NCBI RefSeq assembly: GCF_044594925.1
Contig: NZ_CP138991.1
Location: 3,658,001 to 3,722,000 of the forward strand
DNA: 64,000 nucleotides
Origin: Maribacter sp044594925
Lineage (GTDB): Bacteria; Bacteroidota; Bacteroidia; Flavobacteriales; Flavobacteriaceae
Reading direction: 5' to 3'
The translations under genes were made by a program, and so were the position numbers. Below are positions 26,738-35,958 of the stretch, piece by piece. The notes below the pieces were generated by a model. The model saw nothing but the letters and a program-made list of their open reading frames with translations. It ran no database searches and was not told the DNA's origin. Every line of letters begins with the position of its first letter. Position 1 is the stretch's first letter.

Positions 26738-27637
26738 TTATACTTTTTCTTTGTAATCTATCAATTTTTGTGGTCCTTCCAAAAGTACCCGAACTACTTT
26801 TAGAGTTCCGTCCAATGAAGTTTCTATATGCCATTTGATGAGTGAAATCTGTCCTTCTTCAATTTCTATTCCTGTGATACTTCTTGGGTGAACGCAGCTA
26901 CCGTCGTTAAAAAATGGAATGTCTCCCGGTTCTGGAAAGCGGGGTCTATGGGTATGGCCTACAATAGTTATCAGTAAATCGTTTTTAAGAATCCAGCGTT
27001 TAATTCGGCGTTCTAATTTAATCAGTTCCGTATAGTTTTTAGCCGGACTCGTAGGGTCTGCTATTCCCCAAACTTGAAGCGGTTTCCATAGGACACGAAC
27101 AAGAAAGCGTCCCCAGCGCCAAAACCTATAGTTCCACCAGTCAGCTTGGTGCCCATGGGCTAAGAAAAGCTCTTGTCCCGTTTCCTTATGTTCTAGAACT
27201 ATAGCTTCATTATAGGTGATTCCCTCAAAAAGTTCTTTGTCCGTATCGTCTATGGGTTCAAAATAACTGGATAAATGCTTGTCCACATAAGTTTTGTCTT
27301 TGTAAACCATATCATGATTACCCCATATCATGTGTAATCGTTTATCCAAATGGTATTTTTTTAGCAGCTTAAAAACATTTTTATGTGCTTCAAAAATTGA
27401 TTCAAAATAAACGTTCTCCCAAAGCTCATCACCATCGCCCAGCTCACAATACTGAAAACCCTCGTTGTAGTAATGGTTTAAGGCATGGAAATAGATGTTT
27501 CTATTATTGGCAAAATCATCGGCAAAACTATTGTCTCCACGATGACAATCACTAAAAAGAATGAACTTTGAACTGTCGTCGAACGCGATGCGTTTGGCGG
27601 TATTGTAGGCTCTTGAAAGTCTATGTGCAGAAGACAT
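26738..27637 (-). CDS. Calcineurin-like metallophosphoesterase, cytoplasmic
   Basis: 299 residues from the ATG of MSSAHRLSRAYNTA; an ATG 20 codons earlier (27697) is the alternative. The full metal-binding set is present: SDCHRGD, ELGDGDELWEN, WGNHDMV, LAHGHQAD and GHTHRP. The order and spacing resemble UDP-2,3-diacylglucosamine hydrolase-like (LpxH-like) phosphoesterases, but the substrate is not proven. It has no signal peptide. It is divergent from the GAF gene at 27751 and 217 bases upstream of aqpZ on the same strand. Confidence 0.88.
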   Translation of the reverse strand: MSSAHRLSRAYNTAKRIAFDDSSKFILFSDCHRGDNSFADDFANNRNIYFHALNHYYNEGFQYCELGDGDELWENVYFESIFEAHKNVFKLLKKYHLDKRLHMIWGNHDMVYKDKTYVDKHLSSYFEPIDDTDKELFEGITYNEAIVLEHKETGQELFLAHGHQADWWNYRFWRWGRFLVRVLWKPLQVWGIADPTSPAKNYTELIKLERRIKRWILKNDLLITIVGHTHRPRFPEPGDIPFFNDGSCVHPRSITGIEIEEGQISLIKWHIETSLDGTLKVVRVLLEGPQKLIDYKEKV

Positions 27638-27750
27638 TTTGTTATTTTTTATAAATATCCGAAAAAGAGTGTAAGCTAGCGATGAAACTTTTAACATAAA
27701 ACTACGTTTAGTTTTGTAATTTTATTAGTGATTTGTAGACAAATGCAGGT

Positions 27751-30123
27751 ATGATGAAGGGTAAGGATAAAATAATGCCGATTAAACCACTGATTAGTTT
27801 TGATAAATTACTCAGGTACTATGATGATTTAGAACATAGTGAGGATAGGATTTTAGCAACTCGTGCAAAAGAAATTCTAAAGGCGCAAAAGCCCTATCCA
27901 GAGCTAAGGGATGGTTTTCAGGATGTTGCTTTATTGGAAAAGCATAAAGATGTGATCAGTCTTATTCTTCAAGATAGTTTTTCACCAATTTTAGGTACTA
28001 ATGAAATCAAGGCAGCTTCTTTACCTTATTATGATATATTTTTCAATTCTTCAAAACGGTTTCAAAAAATAATAAATGAAGCGGGTCCTGGTTTTGAACC
28101 AAAAATAAGAAACCAAGAAGAAGGTATGGATTACATTATGGGATGTATTGTTATCCTTAATTTTTATTATGGATTTCATTTAGATTTTAGCAGACCTTTC
28201 TTCTATGATATTCCAGATGCCAAGGGTGTAATGCATCATTATCGTATTCTGTATAATGCAGATTTCCTTGAGCTGATACCTACGGAAAAAGCTAAGGAAA
28301 TAGAACAAGAAGATGTTGATGAGCTTTTAGAAAATCCTAACGATGTTAAACTATGGATGGAAAAAATACCACCAGAAAGTTTTACTTCTAAAGGTTTTGT
28401 AATCTCAAATATGTTCGATGTAACCGCAGAACATTCCATTTCCGAGATAAAATCGGAACTTATTGCCAGTGACAAGAGAGGTAGTGATAATTTCATGAGC
28501 GATTTACAGGAGACTTTCCGGTCGTTCTTTAAATTGCCAAATATCAATGTTGGTTTTGTAACCTACAATTCAAAGGAGGATCAATTTGAGCCTGTATACG
28601 GAAAAGGAATTTCTAGTTACATCCTTAATGGCCAAGATGCAAAGATTTGCAATGAAGCCTTATGTCAATACTCGTACAGTAAACTTATCAAGGATAATAC
28701 TTATTTCGCCATTGCCGATGTGTCCAAGTACCACGAAAAATCTGGTGGTATGGATCCCTATGGAAGTCTAGAAAAGCAAGGCATAAAAAGTGCAATTTTT
28801 GCGCCAATTGCTTTCAATGGGGAGCTCTTGGGTGTTTTAGAAGTGGTTTCCACTGAGCGCAATGTGCTGAATGGAGTAAATGCAAAAAAGCTAGATGATG
28901 TTATGCCGTATATCGTCTCTGCTGTGGTGAGGTCAAAAGTTGAGGAAGAAAACTTAATCGACGCCATCATACAGAACGAATGCACATCTGTGCACTCCTC
29001 TGTTTATTGGAGATTTCAGGAAGAAGCAAAATATTTCATCAAGGATCAGTTAGAAGGTAGACAACCTTCCTTCAAGGAAATTGTTTTCAAGGATGTGTAT
29101 CCCTTATATGGGCAAATTGATATCAAGGATTCATCAAAAGCGCGAAATAAGGCGATTCAACGAGACTTAATGATTCAGCTTTCCCAGATCAACGATATAT
29201 TGGAAAAAGTTTTGAAAGAGAACAAGCTCCCTATTTATGAGGAGTTGATGTTTCGTGTGGATAATCATTTGGAGAGCATTAAAGAGATGCTTTATACCAA
29301 TAGCGAACAGGCTATTTTCGATTTTGTCAAGGAAGAGATCGTACCCGTATTTAATCATCTTAAAAAGACGGATAACGACATGGCCAAGTATATATTAGCT
29401 TATGAGTCGAATATTGATATGGGTACGGAATCTTACTATGACCATAGAAAAAACTACGATGAGAGTGTTATGCTTATCAATAAAAAATTGGCTTCGGTAA
29501 TAGATAAAAAGCAGGAGGTAGCTCAAGAAATGTTCCCTCATTATTTTGAACGATACAAGACAGATGGTGTTGAGCATAACATGTACATTGGGGCCTCTAT
29601 CTCCGGTAAGCAGGATTTTAATTCATTGTATTTGAACAACTTAAGGTTGTGGCAGTTACAGGTCATGTGCGAAATGGAAAACACACATTATGCGCTGAAG
29701 CCAGAATTGTCCGTACCGCTAGATGCCACTTCTCTAATACTGGTTTATAATACTTCTCTTTCTATACGTTTCCGTATGGATGAAAAGCAGTTTGATGTGG
29801 ATGGGACTTATAACGCACGTTATGAAGTTATTAAAAAACGCATTGACAAATCTTTCGTTAAGGGAACCAACGAGCGTTTAACGCAAACAGGGAAAATGTC
29901 CATAGTATACTCTCAGAAAAAAGATGAGTTAGAGTATTTGCGTTATATCAAGTTTCTTAAATCGAAAGGATATTTTACCGACACTATTGAAATTGTGGAG
30001 CTCGAAGGATTGCAAGGAGTGTCTGGATTAAAGGCTATTAGAGCTGAAATACTTTATAAATCCGATAAGACCCCAGAAAAAACGTATACCTATGAAGATT
30101 TAATGGAAACCTTAAAGGATTAA
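27751..30123 (+). CDS. GAF-domain protein of unknown function
   Basis: 790 residues, soluble, with no signal or membrane segment. A GAF domain is recognisable at about 250-395 (LPNINVGFVTYNS... GIKSAIFAPIAFNGELLGVLEVVS). The regions on either side (helical N-terminal 1-240, C-terminal 400-790) match no family I can name; there is no kinase, cyclase, EAL/GGDEF or HTH motif. GAF domains bind small ligands or cyclic nucleotides. Its stop is 3 bases from the stop of the convergent HD-PycTM gene. A TAGTTTTG (27709-27716), matching TAnnTTTG, lies 34 bases upstream of the ATG. A second ATG follows the first directly. Confidence 0.8.
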   Translation: MMKGKDKIMPIKPLISFDKLLRYYDDLEHSEDRILATRAKEILKAQKPYPELRDGFQDVALLEKHKDVISLILQDSFSPILGTNEIKAASLPYYDIFFNSSKRFQKIINEAGPGFEPKIRNQEEGMDYIMGCIVILNFYYGFHLDFSRPFFYDIPDAKGVMHHYRILYNADFLELIPTEKAKEIEQEDVDELLENPNDVKLWMEKIPPESFTSKGFVISNMFDVTAEHSISEIKSELIASDKRGSDNFMSDLQETFRSFFKLPNINVGFVTYNSKEDQFEPVYGKGISSYILNGQDAKICNEALCQYSYSKLIKDNTYFAIADVSKYHEKSGGMDPYGSLEKQGIKSAIFAPIAFNGELLGVLEVVSTERNVLNGVNAKKLDDVMPYIVSAVVRSKVEEENLIDAIIQNECTSVHSSVYWRFQEEAKYFIKDQLEGRQPSFKEIVFKDVYPLYGQIDIKDSSKARNKAIQRDLMIQLSQINDILEKVLKENKLPIYEELMFRVDNHLESIKEMLYTNSEQAIFDFVKEEIVPVFNHLKKTDNDMAKYILAYESNIDMGTESYYDHRKNYDESVMLINKKLASVIDKKQEVAQEMFPHYFERYKTDGVEHNMYIGASISGKQDFNSLYLNNLRLWQLQVMCEMENTHYALKPELSVPLDATSLILVYNTSLSIRFRMDEKQFDVDGTYNARYEVIKKRIDKSFVKGTNERLTQTGKMSIVYSQKKDELEYLRYIKFLKSKGYFTDTIEIVELEGLQGVSGLKAIRAEILYKSDKTPEKTYTYEDLMETLKD

Positions 30124-30126
30124 ATC

Positions 30127-31329
30127 TTAGGGTAATAATGTTGCTATCCTATCCGGACCAAAAAACTTAAAGGCGACTGCAAAAGCGATAACGGAAACTA
30201 TCATACCAATCATGAAGATAGTATAAGTCCATCTTAGGATTTTATATTTTCTATTTAGTACTAATCCTAAGAAATACAAATCCTTTGTTAAAGAGGAATA
30301 TATGTATTCTTTGTCCTTAACCAATTCATTAATAGCCCATTCATACTCGTCCAATTTCATTTTATGAAAGTTGCCGAAAAACAAGAGGTTCACTTTTTTA
30401 TCTTTTACATCCTGCTTAGAAAATTGTCCGCTTGTTACATTTGGTCTCGTAGCTAAAACGGCTAAGACCATAGAGATCACGCTAAAAACTATAAAAATTA
30501 CTGTAGGATATATTAAATAGGTATTGGACGGGTTGTCCAGTTTGGGGATGAGGTTAGAAAGTGCTAAAGAAATAATTATAGCATTAACGGATAATAGAAT
30601 ATTCGCTTTTGTATCTGCGATATCACTTAGGGTAATATGATTTTTTAGCGTTACCCTGAATAACGTCTGAATACCCCGGTCTGGACTTTCACTTTTATAC
30701 TTCGCCTTAAGGGCTTCTTTCTTGGCAATTTCTTTTTCTGACTTTTTATCCTTGATAAGACGCCGAAGGTTTTTATCTTTTCCGGATTGCCAATTTTCTT
30801 TAGCATAATCGGTATAATACCGATGCTCTGTCCGGAACATTTTTATATTGGCTTCTAACCATTCTTTATGACTGTAATCCGCAATTCCTAAAAGTCTTAA
30901 TTCTTCCCTTAGCAAGTCTGATGTTTCTAAATAGCTTTTTTGAGCAAAATGGGAAGCATCGGCATCTCTAAGAATTTTTTCATGCAGGGTTTTAGGCTCG
31001 GCGTACCTTACCGTTGCCATGATACAATCACCAATTTCCGCTATCATTTTAGCATCGTAATTTTCTTTCGTTAAAAATTCCGTGGCTATTTTACAGCTAC
31101 TTTCCTCGTGCTTTTGGGTTCCTTTTGTGTAGCCGGTATCATGCAGCCAAGCGGCAAGTTCAATAGCCTCCTTTTCTATCTCTGATAGCGTACAGGAGTT
31201 CAATAATTCTTTAGTACTTTTAACAACACGTTGAGTATGTCTTAAATTGTGATATAAATAGTTGGGACTTAGTTCGTTCGTTAATAAGTCTACAACAAAG
31301 CCTTCGGTTTTCTTTAGGATATCCGACAT
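30127..31329 (-). CDS. HD-domain protein with C-terminal Pycsar-effector (PycTM) domain
   Basis: 400 residues from the ATG of MSDILKKTEG; an ATG 17 codons earlier would leave 4 bases to the divergent neighbour. The N-terminal HD domain (about 20-150) has YHNLRHTQRV, the metal pair WLHD (His63-Asp64) and LRDADASHF. A basic coiled linker is followed by a PycTM-type membrane domain (about 218-400) with FRVTLKNHITLSDIADTKAN and LLSVNAIIISL, two adjacent membrane helices and a last helix near the C-terminus. PycTM proteins are membrane effectors of Pycsar anti-phage systems triggered by cCMP or cUMP. No pyrimidine cyclase is in the window, so this may be a housekeeping relative. Confidence 0.82.
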   Translation of the reverse strand: MSDILKKTEGFVVDLLTNELSPNYLYHNLRHTQRVVKSTKELLNSCTLSEIEKEAIELAAWLHDTGYTKGTQKHEESSCKIATEFLTKENYDAKMIAEIGDCIMATVRYAEPKTLHEKILRDADASHFAQKSYLETSDLLREELRLLGIADYSHKEWLEANIKMFRTEHRYYTDYAKENWQSGKDKNLRRLIKDKKSEKEIAKKEALKAKYKSESPDRGIQTLFRVTLKNHITLSDIADTKANILLSVNAIIISLALSNLIPKLDNPSNTYLIYPTVIFIVFSVISMVLAVLATRPNVTSGQFSKQDVKDKKVNLLFFGNFHKMKLDEYEWAINELVKDKEYIYSSLTKDLYFLGLVLNRKYKILRWTYTIFMIGMIVSVIAFAVAFKFFGPDRIATLLP

Positions 31330-31384
31330 ACATATATAATTAGAATTATCCAAATTACGAAAATTTGCACATAGCAACATCCAT

Positions 31385-34300
31385 ATGAAAAAATATTACG
31401 TTTATCTCTTATTACTTCTCTTTTTAACGGGTTGTGCTACTTATAAATCTAAATATGTAGACGAAAAAGATGCGAGGGATGTACGCACGAACAAATTGGT
31501 TTCCCATACCTTTTATCTTATTGGCGACGCGGGGCTATCTCCAATTGGAGGAATGAATCCCGCACTGAAAATTTTCAAGGAAAGATTGGACAAGGCGAAC
31601 AAGAATAGTACGGCTATATTTCTAGGAGATAATATTTACCCTGCCGGTCTTCCGGACCCTAAAGATTCTACAATAGCATATAGGGAAGCTAAAAGTCATT
31701 TAGATGCACAGATTAAGACCTTGGAGAACTATAAGGGTACACCCATCTTTATTCCTGGAAATCATGATTGGTATACGGAGGGATTAATTGGTCTTGAGCG
31801 AGAGGAAAAATATATTCAAAAGGCTTTGGGGGACAAAGACGCTTTTCTACCACAAAACGGTTGTCCGATTGAAGTTGTGGAAGTTAGTGATAAGGTAGCT
31901 GTTATTGTTTTGGATACGGAATGGTATTTAACCAACTGGGATAAAAGGCCGGATATAAATGACAAATGTGAAATAAAGAGCAGAGCAAAATTTTTCTTAG
32001 AGCTAGAGGATGCTATTAAAGACCATAGGGGTAAAACTACCATTATAGCAATGCATCACCCCATGTCCAGTTATGGACCTCATGGAGGTCAATTTTCGTT
32101 GAAGAAGCAGTTTTATCCTAAAAAATTACCCCTTCCCGTTCCTATCTTGGGAACCTTTGTAAATGTTTTGAGAAGAACATCCGGTGCATCCATTGCCGAT
32201 TTGCAGAACAAAAGATATCAGGACTTAATAAATAGGGTAACCACCTTAGCCCAATATTCCGACAAGGTTATTTTTACTGCAGGACATGAGCACACACTAC
32301 AGTATATCGTTGAGAAAAATACACCTCAGATTGTTAGTGGTTCCGGAGCTAAAAAAGGAACAACCAAATTATTGAACGGAAGTAAGTTTTCTACGGGCCA
32401 CATGGGTTATGCCACGCTGGAGGTTTATGAGGATGGTTCTTCTCGCGTACGATTCTATGGAGTTGCAGCGGATGAGCAAGAAGAGTTTCTGTTCACCTCT
32501 GCTGTTTTACCACCAGATGACGAAGAACTAGAATTGAACTACCCTAGCTCCTTTCCAAAAGAAGTGAAATCTTCGGTATACAGCGATGAGGAAATAGATA
32601 AGAGTAATTTCTTTAAATCCATTTGGGGAAAGCGTTACAGAAAATACTACGGAACCAAGGTCAGCGCACCTACAGTTTTGTTAGACACTTTATTTGGCGG
32701 ACTCGTTCCCGTTAAAAAAGGAGGAGGTCACCAATCTAAGTCTTTAAGGTTAAGGGATAAGGATGGAAAGGAATATGTGATGCGTGCCTTAAGAAAAAGT
32801 GCAGAACTGTATTTGCAATCTATGGTGTTCCAAGATAATTATCTATTAGATGATTTAAAGGAAACCTACACACAAGAACTTCTAGAAGATTTTTATACCG
32901 GATCACACCCTTATGCGCCCTTCACCATAGGGAAACTATCGGATGCGGTGGGAATTTATCATACGAATCCTGTACTATACTATATTCCTAAACAAAATGC
33001 ATTAGGGAGTTTCAATACTATTTTTGGAGATGAACTATATATGATAGAAGAGCATGCAGGTGATGGACATGGAGAACTTGCAAGTTTTGGTTTTAGTAAC
33101 GAGCTAAAAAGTACTGATGCTATGCTAGAAGATTTAAGGGATGATGAGAAATACGGTGTAGACCGGGAAGCATATATCCGAGCGAGACTTTTTGATATGG
33201 TCATTGGTGACTGGGATAGGCATGTAGATCAATGGCGATGGGCAGAATTCAAGAAAAAAAAGAAAATCATCTATAGACCGGTACCAAGAGATAGAGATCA
33301 GGCATTTTCTAAAATGGGCGATGGAGCATTAATGAACATTGCTACAAGAATCATACCTGGTTTACGTCTTATGGAAGGTTTTAATGATGAAATTAGAAAC
33401 GTGAAAGGTTTTAATTCTTCACCTAAAACATATGTATTAGACCTTGCTATTTTATCAGGGACCACCAAGGAACAGTGGAGGGCGCAGGCGGATTACTTAA
33501 AGGAGCATTTGACGGATAAGGTCATTGATCAAGCATTTATGGCTTTTCCGGATGAGGTTAGAGATGAAACCGTTACAAAAATAAAACGTACGCTATTGGC
33601 AAGGTTGTCAAAAATTACGGAGACTTCGGATACCTATTACGATATTTTAAATAAATATTCCGTAGTAACCGGAACGGATAAAGACGATTGGTTTGAAATT
33701 AACCGATTGGATGAAAACAGGACCGAGATAAAAGTTTTTAGGAATATCGATGGTAAAAAGAAAAAGCAATTTTTTGAGAAAATATATCATACAGATAACA
33801 CAAAAGAGATTTGGGTCTATGGCTTAGATGATGATGATATCTTTGAGGTAAACAACCTTACTAACCTGAGTGGAATTAAAGTACGCCTTATCGGTGGACA
33901 GAATAATGATATTTATAATATGAAGAATGGTAAGGGGATTGCTATTTATGATTTCAAAAGCAAACCTAATACGCTTAAAAATGTGAAAGGAGCCAAGGTG
34001 AAGTTAACCGATGATTATAATGTAAACACCTACAGACCCTTAAACATTCGTAGTAGTACCAATCAACTACTGCCCACTATTGGTTTTAACCCTGATGATG
34101 GGATTAGAATTGGATTTTTAAATACCTATACGTACAATGGGTTTAGGCAAAACCCTTTTACGCAACAGCATACACTTGGTGCCTCGTATTATTTCGCCAC
34201 TAATGGGTTTGACATAGGTTATACGGGAGAATTCGCAGAGCTGTTCGAGAATTGGAACTTAGAGATAAAAACAAGGTTTACAAGCCCCAACTTTGCGATT

Positions 34301-35089
34301 AACTTCTTCGGGTTTGGGAATAACACGGAAAATTTAAATGACGATTTTGACTTTAACAGAGTACGTATTCAAAATTTTGAATTTTCACCTTCCTTAGTGT
34401 GGCGTGGTCAGTTAGGGGCTAAATTTAGAGCAGGGCTCTCTTATGAATCAATAGAAGTAGAGGAAACGGAAGATCGTTTTGTAAACACTTTTTACCAGCA
34501 GAATGGAGAGGAAACCCAAAATGATTTTGTCGGGGTTCACGGAGAATATACTTACGAAAATAGGGATAACGCAGGTTTCCCTACGATGGGAATGGCTACT
34601 TCGCTACAATTTGGATTCAAAGATAACATAAGTGCCGATGGAGAAAATTACGGTTACGTAATTCCTAGCATATCCTTTGATTATAAATTGATACCAAACG
34701 GAAGATTAGTACTCGCTACAAAATGGAAGGGTCATTTTAATATTGGTAACGGGTATCAATTTTACCAAGGGGCAAGTATCGGTGGTTTTGATGGTCTTAG
34801 GGGATTCAGAAACCAACGTTTTACAGGGAAAACGGCTTATTATCAGAATACGGATATCCGTTTTAGTCTTCGAAAAATGCGAACAAGAATCTTACCCACC
34901 TCACTTGGGTTATTTGGTGGGTATGATTATGGTAGGGTATGGTTTCCTAATATAGGTTCTAACCGCTGGCACACCTCCTACGGTGGTGGTTTCTTTTTGA
35001 ACGGCTCAGATATATTAAATATTAACCTGGCTGTTTTTAATAGTGTAGATGGGGCAAGATTCACCTTTGGATTAGGTTTTGCCTTCTAG
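31385..35089 (+). CDS. Metallophosphoesterase fused to Omp85-type outer-membrane barrel, lipoprotein
   Basis: 1234 residues. A lipoprotein signal (LFLTGC, Cys17) leads to a calcineurin-like phosphoesterase domain (about 42-350): LIGDAGLSP, FLGDNIYPAG, PGNHDWY, MHHPMSSYG and AGHEHT. A middle region of about 500 residues follows. The C-terminal 330 residues are an amphipathic beta-barrel with the Omp85 lid-loop motif in GGFDGLRGFRNQRF and a terminal FTFGLGFAF strand end. The enzyme domain would face the periplasm or the surface, anchored by its own barrel. It is divergent from the HD-PycTM gene with a 55-base gap. The substrate and the barrel's role (secretion, insertion or plain anchor) are unknown. 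Confidence 0.88.
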   Translation: MKKYYVYLLLLLFLTGCATYKSKYVDEKDARDVRTNKLVSHTFYLIGDAGLSPIGGMNPALKIFKERLDKANKNSTAIFLGDNIYPAGLPDPKDSTIAYREAKSHLDAQIKTLENYKGTPIFIPGNHDWYTEGLIGLEREEKYIQKALGDKDAFLPQNGCPIEVVEVSDKVAVIVLDTEWYLTNWDKRPDINDKCEIKSRAKFFLELEDAIKDHRGKTTIIAMHHPMSSYGPHGGQFSLKKQFYPKKLPLPVPILGTFVNVLRRTSGASIADLQNKRYQDLINRVTTLAQYSDKVIFTAGHEHTLQYIVEKNTPQIVSGSGAKKGTTKLLNGSKFSTGHMGYATLEVYEDGSSRVRFYGVAADEQEEFLFTSAVLPPDDEELELNYPSSFPKEVKSSVYSDEEIDKSNFFKSIWGKRYRKYYGTKVSAPTVLLDTLFGGLVPVKKGGGHQSKSLRLRDKDGKEYVMRALRKSAELYLQSMVFQDNYLLDDLKETYTQELLEDFYTGSHPYAPFTIGKLSDAVGIYHTNPVLYYIPKQNALGSFNTIFGDELYMIEEHAGDGHGELASFGFSNELKSTDAMLEDLRDDEKYGVDREAYIRARLFDMVIGDWDRHVDQWRWAEFKKKKKIIYRPVPRDRDQAFSKMGDGALMNIATRIIPGLRLMEGFNDEIRNVKGFNSSPKTYVLDLAILSGTTKEQWRAQADYLKEHLTDKVIDQAFMAFPDEVRDETVTKIKRTLLARLSKITETSDTYYDILNKYSVVTGTDKDDWFEINRLDENRTEIKVFRNIDGKKKKQFFEKIYHTDNTKEIWVYGLDDDDIFEVNNLTNLSGIKVRLIGGQNNDIYNMKNGKGIAIYDFKSKPNTLKNVKGAKVKLTDDYNVNTYRPLNIRSSTNQLLPTIGFNPDDGIRIGFLNTYTYNGFRQNPFTQQHTLGASYYFATNGFDIGYTGEFAELFENWNLEIKTRFTSPNFAINFFGFGNNTENLNDDFDFNRVRIQNFEFSPSLVWRGQLGAKFRAGLSYESIEVEETEDRFVNTFYQQNGEETQNDFVGVHGEYTYENRDNAGFPTMGMATSLQFGFKDNISADGENYGYVIPSISFDYKLIPNGRLVLATKWKGHFNIGNGYQFYQGASIGGFDGLRGFRNQRFTGKTAYYQNTDIRFSLRKMRTRILPTSLGLFGGYDYGRVWFPNIGSNRWHTSYGGGFFLNGSDILNINLAVFNSVDGARFTFGLGFAF

Positions 35090-35099
35090 AATTATGCTG

Positions 35100-35954
35100 T
35101 TAATCTGGTAAAGAGTAGCGGTACAGGTTTCCACCGTTCCCATGGGAAACTTCATCGGATAGGAGCAAGGTGTTTTCGTTCAAAAAACAAACAGATTCTA
35201 ATTGATTCCTAGTTTCTAAATCGATTTCTTGTACTTTTCCAGCAGAGAAATCGTCTAAAACAAAATTGGTGAATAGGAATAGTTTACCATAGCTTAGGGC
35301 CACAATCTTTTTTCCATTAGGAGATATATCAATTGAAGTTATTTGACATGTTTTCCAGTCTTTACATACATTAATAGTGCCGACTAACTTTGCCTCATAT
35401 TTGCCTTTGGAGTCCGGAACGGTATAGATAAGGGCTTTTCCGTTAAAAGGGTCTGTCCTGTTCTTGGTAACGATAAACAACTTGCCATTGCTATGGAAAA
35501 TAGCTTCTGCATCATATAACCTATCTGATGTTTTAGGTGGAAACATCTTTTGTTCCGGATAATAGAATTCAATTTTCTCTGCGTCTATTTTGTCTCCTGG
35601 TTCTTTTTCAGGGTTTGGAACCTTATAAATAACTAAGTCTTTTCTGTCGTTATTATTATTTCCAATATCTGCAATATAAACGTTGTTCAGAGTGTCCTTT
35701 GCTAAATCTTCCCAGTCATTATTCTTAGCGTTCTTTACTTTGAAGGAATTGACAATATCCCCTTTAAAATCTAGCTTGTAAATTTCATCTTTATTTCCAT
35801 TGTCTTCAATCACCCAAATAGTAGAATCCTTTACCTTGACTATACCCGAGTTTTCTTCAAGGTTATTGGGTAAGTCTGCTACATAAATTAATTGGCCAAA
35901 ATTGGAGCAGGAAAATATAAGGAATATGCACAGGAAACAAAGGGTTCTATTCAT
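35100..35954 (-). CDS. Lipoprotein, beta-propeller-like, unknown function
   Basis: 284 residues with a lipoprotein signal (LIFSC, Cys16). Repeated beta segments such as DSTIWVIEDNGNKDEIYKLD, NNVYIADIGNN, KLFIVTKNRTD and KIVALSYGKLFLF suggest a small propeller of the kind seen in NHL or esterase-like phytase folds, but I cannot name the family. It is the last gene of the minus-strand run: its start is 4 bases after the stop of the GyrI-like gene. Its stop lies 10 bases from that of the convergent Omp85 fusion gene. Confidence 0.75.
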   Translation of the reverse strand: MNRTLCFLCIFLIFSCSNFGQLIYVADLPNNLEENSGIVKVKDSTIWVIEDNGNKDEIYKLDFKGDIVNSFKVKNAKNNDWEDLAKDTLNNVYIADIGNNNNDRKDLVIYKVPNPEKEPGDKIDAEKIEFYYPEQKMFPPKTSDRLYDAEAIFHSNGKLFIVTKNRTDPFNGKALIYTVPDSKGKYEAKLVGTINVCKDWKTCQITSIDISPNGKKIVALSYGKLFLFTNFVLDDFSAGKVQEIDLETRNQLESVCFLNENTLLLSDEVSHGNGGNLYRYSLPD

Positions 35955-35958
35955 TTTA

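Noticed and set aside
30127..31329. Complete Pycsar defence system
   Set aside because: No pyrimidine cyclase gene is adjacent or elsewhere in the window, so only an effector-family protein is claimed.
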